The notes under the pieces were generated by a model that did not search any database, had not been told where the DNA came from, and saw only the letters and a program-made list of their open reading frames with translations. From positions 8,853,501-8,917,500 of the forward strand of contig NC_132972.1 of NCBI RefSeq assembly GCF_047496725.1: a DNA stretch of 64,000 bases, in the 5' to 3' direction. Position 1 is the first letter of the stretch; each line of letters starts with the position of its first letter. This DNA is from Anoplolepis gracilipes. Taxonomy: Eukaryota; Arthropoda; Insecta; Hymenoptera; Formicidae. Position numbers and translations under genes: made by a program. Shown here one piece after another: positions 13,462-27,787 of this stretch.

Positions 13462-13704
13462 CGACGCCGGCGGCGGTGGCGATGGCGCCCGTTGCAACAA
13501 ATGGCGCCGTAGCGACGCCGATGAAATTTTCAACGAATTTTTCGCGAATGCGCGCGACGCACGATAGTCTCCTATGTCTCTTATGCTAAACACGGTTACG
13601 AGAATATATTGGACGGCTGTCCCGCGGCAAGCGACTTCGAGCGAAGAACAATGCGATTCTTCTGCAGCATTCAAGATGAAGGTCCACCTTCATCCCTTTG
13701 AACC

Positions 13705-13722
13705 CTCTCTCTCTCTCTCTCT
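13705..13722. repeat. (CT)9 microsatellite
   Basis: Uninterrupted CT run. Confidence 0.9.
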
Positions 13723-14263
13723 TTACTTTTTTGCAACGCGGAAGAAGAATGAAAAGCTATCGAGTCGCAAATTTATCGAGCGTCACACCGCCACTAACTT
13801 CGAATATTTTGTATTTTGCGCTGTAAATAACTGCATGTGTGACATATAATTCGAAATTTCAAAGCTCAGAAAGAATGAGGGTGAAAAGTTAAGTTGTCTA
13901 AAAATCAAGGCAACAAGAACAACTTCCTGCAAAAATATATGAGTCAATAATTTCTTCACTATCTTGCGACCCTGACACATAATCGTTTGTCATTTTTATC
14001 CCTTGAAAAACTAGAAAAAAGTAATCATTTCCAAATATAAACTTATTTCTTTATTATACTTTAATTTTGCGAATAATCATATGCGTTGACAATTCAGTAA
14101 AATTCACAGATGTTGTAAGTTAACTAAAGTAAGGAAATGAGCTATAAAGTAGAAGTGAAGACAAAAACGGTAAAATATACATGAAACAAATGCGGAGTCT
14201 GTCAGGCGGCGCACGAGCAGTTAAGGGTTAAAAATGGCTGGGGTGGTTCTTGAAAGTCTACTG

Positions 14264-14268
<5 letters not shown>

Positions 14269-14295
<27 letters not shown>

Positions 14296-14297
14296 TC
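14269..14297. repeat. (CT)n microsatellite
   Basis: CT run at 14269-14288 with an interrupted TTCTCTTTC tail, just upstream of block C. Confidence 0.9.
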
Positions 14298-14324
14298 TAT
14301 CCCATGAAACAAGCTACAGCTTCC

Positions 14325-14390
14325 AGAATACGGAAGTTTCGTGATCTCTACCTCTCCCACGACCTCCAGAATCCTCCGGACGAAACGCCT
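14325..14390. repeat. Block C, shorter degenerate copy of the same repeat
   Basis: CAGAATACGG, GATCTCT, CCTCC.GAATCC and CGGACGAAACG occur in the same order as in block B (from about 13280). The copy is about 1.04 kb from the matching part of block B, about the distance that separates B from A. Confidence 0.45.
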
Positions 14391-17300
14391 CCCTCCGCTT
14401 TCGAGCTCGATCCGCACTCGTGTTTTCTCACCCTCCGCTACCTTCCGTCTTTTTCACGCGACTGCCCCGGTCTTTTGTTTCCGTCTCTTTTGCACGATTA
14501 CAGCCTGAAGAGCACCAAGGCGCCATTCGCGCTCTGAATGGATCAAGTTTACCGCGCGAGCGAGACTCTTATATCAGAGTTGAAATGATGAAGAATTCAC
14601 GGCCACGGACTATTTCCGACGAATTAAATCGTGGTAATCGAGAATTATAACCCAAATTGGACAAGTTTAGTGTAAATGCGATGTAAAATAGTTTTATTAT
14701 TTGATATTGAGAACTATATTCTTTCTCATGATTTTCAAATAAAATTCTCGACTCAACTTTAGTAAAAATTTCAACGTCAATAAGATAGTTATAAAACCGA
14801 TTTAGATCCTATTTTCTTTCCATAGATAATCGCGATCGTAAAACAGCATAGACAAATTGGGTTTACTACACGTCGTAAGGGCGATGCAGTATTCACATCA
14901 GCAGCTGCAACTACAACGCAACTTCAACGTGATTGTATTCTGCAACGGCTTCAACTACTAGAAATTTTCAATGACGTGGAAAAACGCGCGGACTAACTTT
15001 CGCGCAATCGACGAACACGAAATAATTTCGCAGTAAAGTCACGACGAAGGTTTCATGAAATATTCGAGTACCTCTCGCATTCGGAAACGAAGGAAGCGGC
15101 GAAAATGCCATCCGGGAATCCATTAACCAATGTCATTCGACATATACAAAAGGGAAATAAAGGTCGCTAATTTCCCTCCACAAAATTGAGAGTGTATAAA
15201 ATTACCAAGATGACGGGTTCTATCCGAAACCGATTGTAGTATTTATATTCGTTACGCTCATGATTTAATTCGAAAGTTCGCGCTTTCGACGCGTAAAACA
15301 ACGGACTCGATTCTATCCTCGGGAAGAGTGAAACCGACCGCTGTCAGTAAACGTCGGAGAAACCAAAAAGGATCTTTCGTTCTAAGACAAACCTTTCGGA
15401 ACTTTTCCATCCTTGTGTTCGGCTGCATCTTACGGAAATTTGATTCCGCCGAGAACTTCTCAACACTCCTCGACCGCAAGGAGTAAAGAATAATACGAGT
15501 GCTACAAAAAGAGCGCGCCTGGGGGATGAAAGAACGCGCGTAACATCAGTGCCAGACAAAAGACGATTCCATTTGTGTCCTAGACGATCGTTTACACACA
15601 TATTTTTTCTACTGTCTACAACGCCAGACGCGTTAATCTATAAAATTTAATCGTCGAATTGGATGGAAAGAATTGTTGGTAGAATTCAATTTTATTTAAA
15701 AAATTTTTTGCATAACTTTACATGAAAGAATAAACATGTTATGGCATCTAATTCAAAGACTTTGCAACGAATCAATATAAAAGTTCGCTTAATTAATTTC
15801 AAGTAATTTTTATTGAAACATTAAAGATTTCTTTAAAAGTATTATTTCTAATTTTAAAATTAAGATATTTAACATTCAAAATTAATGAGACGTAACAAAT
15901 GATGGTTTTTTAACAAAATTATGGCTAAAGATAAAAACTTTTATTATATCCGTTTTTATTACTCAATACATTAATAAACTTTTTTCGTTGACAGTTCAAA
16001 GACATTAATGCAGATATTTAAAAATATCGCTATTTCTTTCTACAAAAATACACAATATAATATCGCTTATGCAATATTCAGATATATTGTGTATTTAAGA
16101 GATCATTGCATAACATGATATATATCAGTCCCATATAAAATTATCGATAGTCGCGAAAGGAATAATCGATGACGCCGATATCTATTTTTCATTTACACAT
16201 CGAGTGGTGACTATCGACGCTTCGGCACGCAGTCTTGCAGTTATATCGCCAATATCACATCAATATTCATTAGATGGAAACGTCGATGCCCAAAATTTAT
16301 CACCAACGATCCGAACAGGCTGGTTATCTCGCCAACTCGCATTATATGTATACTCGAGGCTTTCGAGAAGCGCACGTTTTATCCCGTCCCCTCTTATGCG
16401 CCAGGCATATTTACACGCTTATCTGACCTAATAATTTCCTGTCGCTTACGGGTTACTGACTCGAGACAATATCGACGAAACTTGCGTGCAGTTACGCGGC
16501 AAAATTGCGCGAGATGACGGCGGCGGCGGCGGCGGCGGCGAAGACGACGCGAATCTGCAACAACGTGGCGGCGACGCTTTCCGAAACATCCGGGGATAGT
16601 CGCTGTCGTGCGCAACAAACTTTTGGATATCTGACATTATCTCAAGCAGACTGGCACGAGATCCTTTCACCGTGAAACCAATCGACGCCGCACTAATACG
16701 AGAGCGAGATTATACGTCACGTTACAGCACAACTTCGTTCAAGAGGGAGGACGCGATAGAAACAGTTCACTCGTATTTAATCAGCTGTGCATCCGATACG
16801 ATTCAATACCGGTTTATAATATAACAGAAAATCGCTTGAACCCCCTCGCAAAATATCTATTTCAATCTTCACTAAATATATTCAAAATTATTTTTAGTAA
16901 ATTGCGAGATATATCAAATGCTTCTATATATTAGCAAGGGACAGTAAACAGTTTTAATATCATAGAAACTAAAATATTTTAACATTTTAACTGACGAGTA
17001 AAATTTGATAAACTTTGTATACATATATATTTACTTAATTTTAACTACATTAAAGTAGTATAAATTTATGAATATTAATGTTGGAACTAGAATTCAGAAT
17101 AAAAATGAAAAACTCTCTTTCTGTAATAAACTCACTTTAACTTTAAAATTTATGAAATGTACAATTTATAAATTTCGCTTTATATTTGCGCTCTGCATCG
17201 CTCACTTATCAAGTAGTATACACCTACATCCGAAATCAGTCGCCCGAGAAAATCGCTTTGCAATTCACTGCACCTTATGAAAGCACGGCGTTAAAAATTG

Positions 17301-20080
17301 AGAGTTACCAAAATTCATCGCGCAATACGCGATACAGAATTTCTACCAAAAAATACCACAAATATTCTACTAGTAACGAGTAACGTGAAGAATCCGTCAA
17401 GATATTTCCGCTCGTCGGAACAAAGAGAGCGATTTGTTACACTGCGAGGCAGCATGTCCGCGAACGATCGATAAAATCAAAAAAATAGACTGCTCTCGGA
17501 GTGGATGATAGAGTACAAAAAAAAAAAAAAGAAAAATATTTCGTCATATGCTCTGTGCGATCGAGAAAAACAAAAAAAAAAAAAAAAAATGAAAGACTCG
17601 TACAATTGATTTCTCGCCTTGACTCTGTTTAACGTTTCGCTTTGTAATCACGTGCGGAAACATTCGCTGAAGATGCAGGGTAATCTATCGCCTCCGTCGC
17701 TGCCTCTCTGTCGCAATCAGATTCGCATAGATATGGATAGTATAAATAGGTCATACGTTTGGCTCAGAGAGATGCCATTGCGCGTAGAATACTGTAGGTT
17801 TGATTTTACATTCCGCGAGGCAACTGTATAAATTACGTGATCAAAATTGTTCTTTGATGACAAATGAATTAAATAATATAAAAGTTGAAAAGAGAAGTGC
17901 GGTTTTATATTACACGTATATATTTTATGTTATATATACACATCCAATATATATTCCAATATGATTGTCGCAATTAAACGACTTTCTTAAATTTTGACGA
18001 AAAATAATTCGAATTTTTATGCATTTTCTACAATATTGTCAAGGTTAATATAAAAGAAAATATCATATGCAATAATAAATTAATATTAATACTATACTTA
18101 ATACAAAACAGAGTAATCAACTAAAAAAAAGATCGATATATGCAAATGTGATAGCGATAAAGAACCGTAAACACATTGATTTTCATATAGCTACTTTTTT
18201 TCGTTTATTTCTATAAGAAGTGCCTAATCAAGAATTTAGATATCTCATTAAAATTCATAATGTTCCATAGTTACGCGTCACCAATTTTTCGTTAAATAAT
18301 TTGATTTTACATAAACATAAAATATTTATCATTAAAATTATCAATAAAAGTGAGATTAAAGAAAAGTCGAATTAATCGAAATGAAACACTATATCCGTAC
18401 TAAACAAAACAAGAGAAGATATAACGTTTCGATCTTCGTGAGAGAATATCAAAGATATGATCGGAATAGTGGTCCATCGTTTTTTCATCGCACGTGACAA
18501 TTCGAGGGGGGACATATATGGTATATACCTTGGAATTGATCCCATTCGATGTGACACAATACGCAGTAAGCGTGAACGATTTATACATATATATATACGT
18601 AGTTACATGTCGTTCGAGACTTCAAATAGATGGAACTTCGCATACACCATTCGTTTGCAGAGGCACGCATTGTCTCTCAGCTTTATGGAGCTGGAAGCGG
18701 GGAACGTCGACAAAATTCGGTGGACGCGACAGTCCCGGAGGACTCATTTAATTTTTAATTAAGTCCACAGAGGACTCGAGAACACGGACCGAATTAACGT
18801 TAAAGCATCGGTATCGTTTCACGCGTAAAACATAAATTGAGTGTCTTCACGCGAACTTTGGAAATTAAACTTCAACTCTTTCAAGACAGAAATTTTATGT
18901 TATGTTTTTTTAAAGATATAGACAATAAACTGAAAATCCTAAAAATACAAATGTATAGTTAAAATTTATAAATATATTTTTGTTTTTTAATATATGAATA
19001 CAAATGTTCATAAATAATTCTATTTGACGTCGCAAATCATATAATTAAGAAAAATTAAGACAATAGAATAGATTTTCGTCTTTAAACTGAAAAAGTGGTG
19101 TTAATTTTTTTTTTTTATCGAAAATAAAATAATTCTGTCAAAATACAGATCTTGTTTCAGAACAAGAAAAACTAACAATAATTTAATAATTTAATTCAAA
19201 TATCAAAGTTGAGACAATTCTAAAAATAATATTGTCCAATATATCTGTTTTTATGTATTTCCGATGGGTTAGGGACGAGACTGATTCTTTTTTTTACTGG
19301 CAAAACATCCCTTACGTAGAAAAACTATAAGATGTATACGATATATTGAAATATTGGAAAGTAGGTCTTCCGCGACAGAATAAAAGTTTTCCATGAAACA
19401 GATCGATACTACTTTACGATGTACACGACTTTGACCATCGCGTCCGATATCGAAAGACGAAATTCAAAGGATCTCGGAATCGCTTCGACCGTACAAAGAT
19501 ACTCCACGATATCGAATCGCCGTATCGTGCGCCTGCAGTCTGATTCCTCGAGGGGGAAGGACGTTAGAAAAAAAAAGGAGAAGAAAAGAAAGAGAGAACG
19601 CGGTGGGAAAAACGGAGACGTTTAAAGTATTTCAGGGGATCACGAAGAAGAGCTATTATCGAAAAAGGATTTCACTTCGCCTCTGTTCTTCTCGCCGACA
19701 AGAAGTGCGAGAGTTTCGAGTTTCCATCGGAAATTTATCCGCCCCTCATCGGTCATTCATACTTTCTGCGTTTCTGCTCCCCGCGAAGAGACACTCCCTC
19801 TCTCGAAGAGAGAAAGATCTGTAGCAAGACTACCGAGGCGAAAAATTACGAGTTTACGCGTCGTTCGCGTCGACGTTTACGGCGAGTGGAATAATGCACG
19901 AGCACAGGGTGGAAAAGGGGAGAGATGTTGCGAGGAGGGGTGGCAACGAGCTCGTTCCCGTATACGTATTTACGGCACGAAAATTGTCACACGGCCGCTC
20001 GCAAACTTTCCTTTTAAAATAAACGCGAACAGGCGACGAAGCGAAACGCGCGGACTCGTTTATTAAAGTAAAGAGAAATA
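14391..20080. other. Alternating AT-rich and CpG-rich non-coding DNA
   Basis: No recognisable gene. CpG-rich segments lie at about 15000-15600, 16200-16800, 17380-17480, 18440-18830 and 19370-20080. Open frames are short and unrelated to families I know. Poly(A) runs occur near 17520 and 17573. Confidence 0.5.
16518..16540. repeat. (CGG)7 trinucleotide repeat
   Basis: Seven perfect CGG units inside a CpG-rich segment. Confidence 0.9.
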
Positions 20081-20082
20081 CA

Positions 20083-20127
20083 GACGACGACGACGACGAC
20101 GTCATCGTCGTCGTCGTCGTCGTCGTC
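20083..20127. repeat. (GAC)6-GTCATC-(GTC)7 palindromic trinucleotide repeat
   Basis: Six GAC units face seven GTC units across GTCATC, so either strand can fold into a long hairpin. Further GACGACGCGACG units follow at about 20156-20177. Confidence 0.9.
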
Positions 20128-20129
20128 CT

Positions 20130-20379
20130 CGAGAAATGCCATGTATATTCAGGAAGACGACGCGACGACGACGCGACAATGGCGCGCTCACGCGTTGCTC
20201 TAATCGTTCAAATTAAGAATTATAGTACACCGCACCACCATCCTTTCCTATTCTCTTTAGACACTCTCCCTCTCGGTGCCGGGGTACTCTTCTCCATGGA
20301 GGTAATAAAATAGCCCTCCAACCGTTCTCGCCTCGTCGCGGGTCTACCGCAGCTCTTTCTGCACGGGAAAAAATGGTAG

Positions 20380-20410
<31 letters not shown>

Positions 20411-23400
20411 CGGTGAAAGTGAAAACACCGGAAATTAAGGTCGCGAGCCAATACGCGTCGAAATTGTCACATAGCCCCAACTCTTTACCACCCCCCTTAT
20501 TCAGGTTAATAAAATCCTCATGTTTGCTATTGTGAGAGGATTTCGGTAGGGTCAGTTGGGGCGACCTATACCTATAGATTCAGGTCGGATTTCTCTTCAA
20601 CAGTATCGAGCTATCAATAGCTTTCTGATCAAAAAGTTATAGAACGACTGAATCTTTTAACCAATCAAATGGCCAATTTATGATCGATCTGCTCTGTTTC
20701 TTTTCTTTAGACATTCAGAATAGTTATAGTAGTTTCTTGCAATAATGCTTGGAAAAATGTGAAAATTAAAAAAAATTTTAAAAACAAGTGATATAGTGTT
20801 TCGCTGTAAAAGTAAAGAGCATTTAATCCACTTTATATAAATATTTGACAAAAATGAAAAAATTCTCCGAGCAATAGTCTTTAATATAAAATAATAATTA
20901 AACTAAAAATTTCTATTTCAAATAAATATATTGATTATATTTTCATAAAAATGTTTAATAAAATGCATATAACAATCAATAATAAATTATAACAAAACAG
21001 AAATGACTAATTTTCCTTGTTTATAATTCAAGATAAATATTGTTAACTTAAAATCGATCAAAAAAAAATATATAAACTATGTACCCTCGTTTGCGAATAT
21101 TTACTTGCTCATCGACTACTCGGCAGGTCTATGTATAGAAATATCGATTGTCGCTAAACCTTAGAAGTTAATCGGATTTAACGTAGTACCGCGTATATAG
21201 ACGTGATTCACGACCTAATAAAATATAGTAAAATGAATACACGTGATAGAACCTTCGCGGAAGAGAATAGTATATCGATGTCAACGTTTCAACGTCACGT
21301 TTTAACGATACAGTTTTACGCTTCTTAAAGCGATGAAACGCGTCACCTTCCCGAGTTGCTCTTAAACGCGACTTAACTTAATTTGCGGTTTACTGAAGAA
21401 TTTCGCCGGAGTATAAACTAGCGATCCGCATAAATATTCCGCATGCCAGGCACGACGAAAGCCAAATCTCTTTTAAATGTCTTTTTATACACTCGGACGT
21501 AAAGCATACCATAATTACTATTTCATCCTAAGGGGGAAAAAAACGTAAAACTTAAACAATCATCTTTTTTTTTGTTTTGAAAATGAAGATATAAGTAACT
21601 AAGGCACGCAGATCGACGTAAGATTCCACATAATAATACACTCTATAAAATAGATTTCTCAATAAAGAATACGTCTATTATATATATATTTAACGTTTGA
21701 GAAAAATAAGGTTTCAAGCAAAAATTAGTCTAAAATTTGGTAACAAAAAAGTTATTAAAAATGAACTAGAAATGATTATTATCTTGGTATAATCATTTTT
21801 TATCATAAAACGACATTTTATTATCATTTTTATTAATTTTTTATCATATTACGATTTGTAATAAACATTTAAAAACATCAATTTTGTTTTCTACAAAAAC
21901 TAGGATATCTTGATTTGTGCTCTTAAACACAGAAAATATTTTTCACAAACCGATTACGCTACTTTTTCAAACACGATTGCTTGAGGTTTAAGGAAAGCGA
22001 ATTTATTGACTTTTTCTCTAAGGTGCTTTAATTTTCACAGGAATTTTCTGGTACAAGTAATTCTGCTACAACAAGCTACAAATTAAAGTTTTCTAGTATC
22101 TTCCCACATTCGCAATCAACTTCCCAAATAGTCCTGGAATTTTTATTGCACGTGAACAAGAAAATAAATGAAAAATCAACCCAGCATGAAGTAAAATTGT
22201 TTCTTTTTTTTACACAAACTTTTTAATATCTTCTTTTATAGATATCTGATAAAGCGCGCAAAATTTAGATATATTTTATAAAATTAACATAAAACATACA
22301 CAAATTATAAGCTCTTTGATACAAGTATTACTTTTCTTTTTTTTTCCCGAGACATATGTAATACACTTCGTTTGCTGTAATAATTTTTAGCAGGCAAGCT
22401 ACAATCTCAAAAAAGGGAATAATGCAAGGGAATAATATAGAATCGATGTTATAATAACGACATAAATTGCCCAAAACTGGTTTGCATCGGAAAGAATACG
22501 CCGAGCACGAAGGGGTTAAGCGGCCGAAGAGCAACGAACTATATAATATGGACCCGTGTGGTGCCTCGGGGTACCGATGTTGCGCAATGCTGAGAGACAG
22601 GTGGTCTCCCATTTTAACCCCGACGTAGCCATAAACCCGACGGACCCGACTCAGGTTGTTCGTCTTACGTTCGTCCGAGCGAACAAACCTCTGTCCTACT
22701 GTCACCTGCTACTAGCAATGAACAAAGCAATGTAACGAGTACAAATCTCATCTCTGATAAAGATTAATTAATTAATTTTCACAGTGTACGACGGCAGTTG
22801 TACAATTTCGTGGTCTTTGAATAACTCTAGTTTCTCCGACAACAATCGGTTAGCGTAACAGCAACGTATTACTGTTGTCTGCTTCTTTTTACAGGTTTCT
22901 TTAAGACTCGAAAAGAACATTACAAAATTAGATAACTAGACAAAATAAGATTTGTGCAAAAATATTATTAAATCCGATAAATTATTATTGAATAATCTTT
23001 TCAATAAATCAATTTTTAACATATATTTTCGCAAATTTTTCTTTCTCAAAATAAATTAAAAATAGAGACTTTATTATAATGTATAAAACAGGCGCTCAAA
23101 AAATGAATAGAGTAAAATCCTTTTATTTATTAATTTCTCTGACGTTCAATTCAACTCTGTTAAAATTTTTTATGTTCCCACAATGAAGTGTAGGCAACTT
23201 CCGCAAAAAAAGTGTCAAATTTCATTTAAAAATATTACATTATCGTTACAGTGATATTTGTCTTGTACAATATCGTACATGTATAATTGCGGGAACGAAA
23301 AGCGATCGTTACTGCGACGACGTTGTTCTATGTCGCGGCATAAGCCGGCATTAATAGCGACGGTAATAGCGAGCTAGCCCGCATCTATCTTCGCTCGGCC

Positions 23401-25419
23401 TGGAGAAACTCTAGCCGCTCTAAATACGACCGGCCGGCATCTATTTTAATCCGATCGGGCGGTTTACGCGCATCCGAAAAGTTTCCTATGGAGACCACGC
23501 GTGGGTGGCCGCGAATCCGAAGCGGATTGCCGAAGCGGCAAGCACTCGCCGCAGCCATATATCCGCGTATATGTGTTCTCCCGTATCTTCCGCAAACTTT
23601 TTTTCGTTATCGGCGAAATACGGCTCACGGATAATATCGATGTTCGACCTAGCTTAGGTTATCGCGTCGGCGTCATTCGCTTTCTGTAAATCTTTCTGCG
23701 ATCCGCAGGTTTTATCCGAAAACGTTTGAAGGATCTGACGACTTACACCAACGCTTCGTCGAAATAAAGCGGGATAATAAAGGAGTTTTACACGACACCG
23801 GAAGTTCGCACGAATGATATCTGTTACATTATCTATGTCTACGCAACGTGAATTATCTCTTATTTATCTCTTAAAAAAAAATACATGGTAATTATATTAC
23901 AAGTATAATTTATAAATGAATTATAAAAACATTACACTAATTATAATAATTCAAAGAAATGGAACAAATTATTTCAATCATTTTTTAAATAGAATAAAAT
24001 AAGAAAAAAAATTACAAACTATAAAATAAATATATATTATATTTTCAATATGTGTGTGATATGCGTATCTCGAGCATAAAATCTCTTCTATAATCTCTTC
24101 TAATGATAACATATTTTGTTAAGCATTAAAGCTTATATATACATGTTACAAGAAAAAAAAAAAAAACATCAAATTTAAAAATATGACGTGTAAGCAATAT
24201 ATCTATGCCATTGAGATGACGTTGCATTTTCAAAAAAATTGTCAGTCCTCTGATTGATGAATATTCCTCGTCACAAAATTTCATAGAATTAAATTAGCGA
24301 TGTTACAGTAACATTATTCTGGAATAGCACATACACATTCAGTTAATATATTCTATTGTTATAATTGCAGCTACAAAATTTTCACAAAAGCGCTTTAAGG
24401 AAGACTGGACGAATATTCTGTGAGTTGACTTGTTTAATGATTGCGAGTTAAGTTGCGCGGTATGCTATTATAACTTTATATCCTCGTTAGACTTTCTAAA
24501 AGAGCATCTCCGAGAATACGTACTTTCGAGGTACTCCGATTTACTGCTTACTAGGAAATATCGCGCGCGTAAATGTACACATTTTCAACAAAATTTCTCG
24601 AATGCAAGGTAGCGCTGCAAAATATCTTTAATCCTGTAATAGATCATAAAATAATGACTACTGGTCATAAAATACGAAGTATTGACTTTGTTAAACATCG
24701 CTTGTACTGCAATATCTTTATCGATAACCGTGTAAAAAGTTGGAAAAATACTAGATCTAAAAAAAAAGTTTCTAACCAGTCTTTAATTGATCGGGAAACA
24801 ATATTTATTTCTTACATTTCCTATATTTACAACTACACATAAATCCAATATAAAATTGCTTTCACAGCAAAAATTCTATTCAAACAAGCATTCGATTAAA
24901 CGATTAATGTGCATTTTATTTTTAGAAACTGACGTAATCTCGTGTAAAAAAAATATTGATATTATTATTCGCATTTATGTGTTTTGCATATTAAATTGTC
25001 GTATAAAATACGTATTTTTAAATATATTTTTGGTACTCAAAAAAAATTTCAAATGTATTTTAATTTATTATATTTCTCTCTTATATTCAATGTATAACAT
25101 TGTCATTATAATCTGCCTCAGAAATGTAGAACAAATGGTGCTTAGTAAATCCACCAAACTTCTATATAAATTTAGAGCATCTACAATACCTACATGCAGT
25201 GTTGCTTCTTTATCAACAAGAAGTTTTAAGTAGCTATGCTTCACCTACAGATGCGAACTCAAGTATACGATTCATTATTAGACAAACGAGAAACGCAGGA
25301 CTATCGCACGACTGCACAGATACGATAAGCGAACATTACGCATGACTTACGAGGTCGTAACGAGCGAATCGCCTCGTTTGATCCTTCCAACGAACGTACC
25401 CACGAAAAACCGCGCCATC
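20130..25419. other. Long, mainly AT-rich non-coding stretch
   Basis: No recognisable gene. CpG-rich pockets lie at about 20150-20600, 22480-22740 and 23280-23800. A plus-strand frame at 24787-25233 (148 codons) lies in AT-rich DNA and encodes mostly Ile, Leu, Lys, Tyr and Asn without a known motif. Confidence 0.5.
20384..20410. repeat. (AG)n microsatellite
   Basis: About 13 AG units. Confidence 0.9.
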
Positions 25420-25443
25420 TTTTTTTTTTTTTTTTTTTTTTTT
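25420..25443. repeat. (T)24 homopolymer
   Basis: Uninterrupted run of T on the plus strand. Confidence 0.95.
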
Positions 25444-25736
25444 GTAATAAGCGATCGAAAAGAAAGAAATGGGCAACGTCATACGGGCTCGACTTTGTCG
25501 ACTTTAACTGGCCGCTTGCCAGTTGCGGGACAGTTGCGTGGTGTCCGACCTGGCCGATAGTAAACAGCCAATAGGAAACTTGCACCAGAGATCCAGCGTG
25601 CAGATGCCGGTTGGCTCTGAAAAGCTGCTCTCACAGTGTGTAACCATTGTACTGTGATTGAAGAGGCTAATTTAGATGGACGCGTGTGCGCGCGCCGAGA
25701 ACGGAGGTGGAGAAGGTCCACTCCCGAGAGCGAGTG

Positions 25737-25737
25737 C

Positions 25738-25780
<43 letters not shown>
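25737..25780. repeat. (CA)7/(TA)n compound microsatellite
   Basis: CA run to 25750, then TACATA and TA repeats to 25780, next to a CpG-rich segment (about 25450-25735). Confidence 0.9.
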
Positions 25781-26730
25781 CGGAATGCTGTTGCCGCCAG
25801 ACTAATGACTGGCGACTGACCTCAAACCACGTTAAGAAGATTGAACGTTAAATCACGAGGATGAATTTTGTATCCCTCCTCTCTTCGCGCGCTCGCGTTG
25901 TTAAAAACGCGCGATTCAAATCGGCACCACTGTCGTAACCACCTTCGAACGTGCGCTATTTTTTTCACAGTGTCATAGTGAAATCCGAAATAGCAATCTT
26001 GCGGCGAGAATGCGTACCTGTTAATTCTCAAGACAGGAATGTGATCGCGGATTGGAATTTGACGTGAAATACAAAAAAAATTCGTGTCATACTACAATCG
26101 ATTGCAATCCAAGTCACACACATCGACACGGACGTTTAAATTTCGCTCTCGAATTCCAATTTTTCCATTTCGGCTTTAGATGATATATATTTTTCCCGCG
26201 CTTCCTTTCTCTCTTCATCTCTCTCTTTCTTTTATTTTTTCTTCTATATTTTCCAAAATTCTTGATACACAATGTATACATGTGAAATATTTTCTGTAAA
26301 GCACAAGTAACAAAGTATTCAAAAATAATGCGATATTGTATACACAAATATGCAAATATAAATATGTGTAAAACATTGTATACAATTAAAATTTCAATTT
26401 TAGAAAAAAACGTTATCATTCATATAATCAACTAAACTATTTCTTATAGCCGTATTAAAATGTGAGATATCCGAAACAATTCAATTAAACGATCTATAAG
26501 TTTTACGCTCGGTTATATTCTTGGATAAGATATCTCATGTAAAACGTATTTCTAGAAAAAAAATAATATAGAGTTAAACAATTAAAAAATATATAATTTA
26601 TCGTCAGATGAAACAATCATCGTTACATTGGAGTTTTATCATCACCTTAGCATTTTTTACAAGCGATCTACAATAAATTCACGTGTACTGAATTTTAAAT
26701 GTTAAGATTTATAGTTTATTCATCAATGTT

Positions 26731-26750
26731 CTCTCTCTCTCTCTCTCTCT
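26731..26750. repeat. (CT)10 microsatellite
   Basis: Uninterrupted CT run followed by imperfect TCTCT. Confidence 0.9.
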
Positions 26751-27332
26751 TCATCTCTCTTTCTCTCTATTCGCGTCGCAGCGGGAAAGTTGCGATGAAG
26801 TATGAAAGATTATATGAACACTGGGAATTCCACGATAAAAATGGTAGGAATTACGGACTGCGCGGCAAATAATTAGAACTGCGGCACCACGCTCACGAAC
26901 TAAATGTAGATACTTGAAAGTCCGAAGGGAGAAGAAGTAAAGTTGGATGCGCACGAAAAGTCGTTAAATTTAATTGCAGCCATCTGACGAGCGAAGATGA
27001 AATCGCCAGACACCTGTTTGTGCTCTTTTCTTCTTCGCATGTATTTAATCGCGTCACAGAAAGATGGTAACTGCATTGCAAGTTGAATTTGTGAGCGATG
27101 ATAATTTTATTGTTATGTATTACGTAGAATAAAGACTAACGAAAAATACGGTGGAGAAGTGGAGAGGGAGCTTGCTATAAAATGATCGGTCAATTTCATC
27201 TTACAAAAGTTTGAAGTCGAAAGAAAAACTTTTTAACAGATTACCCTACTCGATCAATCTATGACGCATCGAAAATCTTATTCTCCACAAAAAGCTTAGT
27301 TGACCGACTCTCGCGTTAAATTGTGCAATCGC

Positions 27333-27354
27333 ATATATATATATATATATATAT
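27333..27354. repeat. (AT)11 microsatellite
   Basis: Uninterrupted AT run. Confidence 0.9.
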
Positions 27355-27598
27355 GTATAAAATGTATATTCTTTTATGATTAAAGATTCGCTTCTGCTCA
27401 AGCTAAGCGACGATATTTTACGAATTAGTGTAACCGGTTCTCGTCGGCGATGCGCAAGCTTGCGCGTTCGTCGCACTCGATAAAGCACGAAGTGGAGAAT
27501 AATTCACTGCCTTATCGGTGCGAAATCGCCGAATCGCGCCGCTCTCTCGTGTGCGCGCATGTAATGCGTCGCGAATTTCCCGTTGATTACCAGCAAGT

Positions 27599-27648
27599 GA
27601 GAGAAAGAAAAAGAGAGAAAGAGAGAGAGAGGAAAAAAAAAAAGAGAC
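27599..27648. repeat. Imperfect purine (GA/GAAA)n tract
   Basis: All-purine tract of GAGAGAAAGA-type units ending in a poly(A) run. Confidence 0.8.
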
Positions 27649-27755
27649 TTGTATTCACTACGAGCACGCACTCGAGAGCAAGGTAGGAAGCGCGAAAACT
27701 CGTTGGTGATTTTCGGGTATTTTATTTTCGCTCTTGTTTCCTTGCCGCCTCCTCG

Positions 27756-27784
<29 letters not shown>
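27756..27784. repeat. (TC)n microsatellite
   Basis: About 14 TC units, some 110 bp after the purine tract and complementary to its GA parts. Confidence 0.9.

Positions 27785-27787
<3 letters not shown>

Noticed and set aside
21600..21609. TAAGGCACGC, identical to the 5' end of miR-124
   Set aside because: The match stops after the first 10 nt, and no complementary arm that would form the precursor hairpin is visible nearby.
24787..25233. 148-codon plus-strand open frame in AT-rich DNA
   Set aside because: The residues are those expected from AT-rich codons (Ile, Leu, Lys, Tyr, Asn). I compared it with insect receptor C-termini and transposases and saw no motif.
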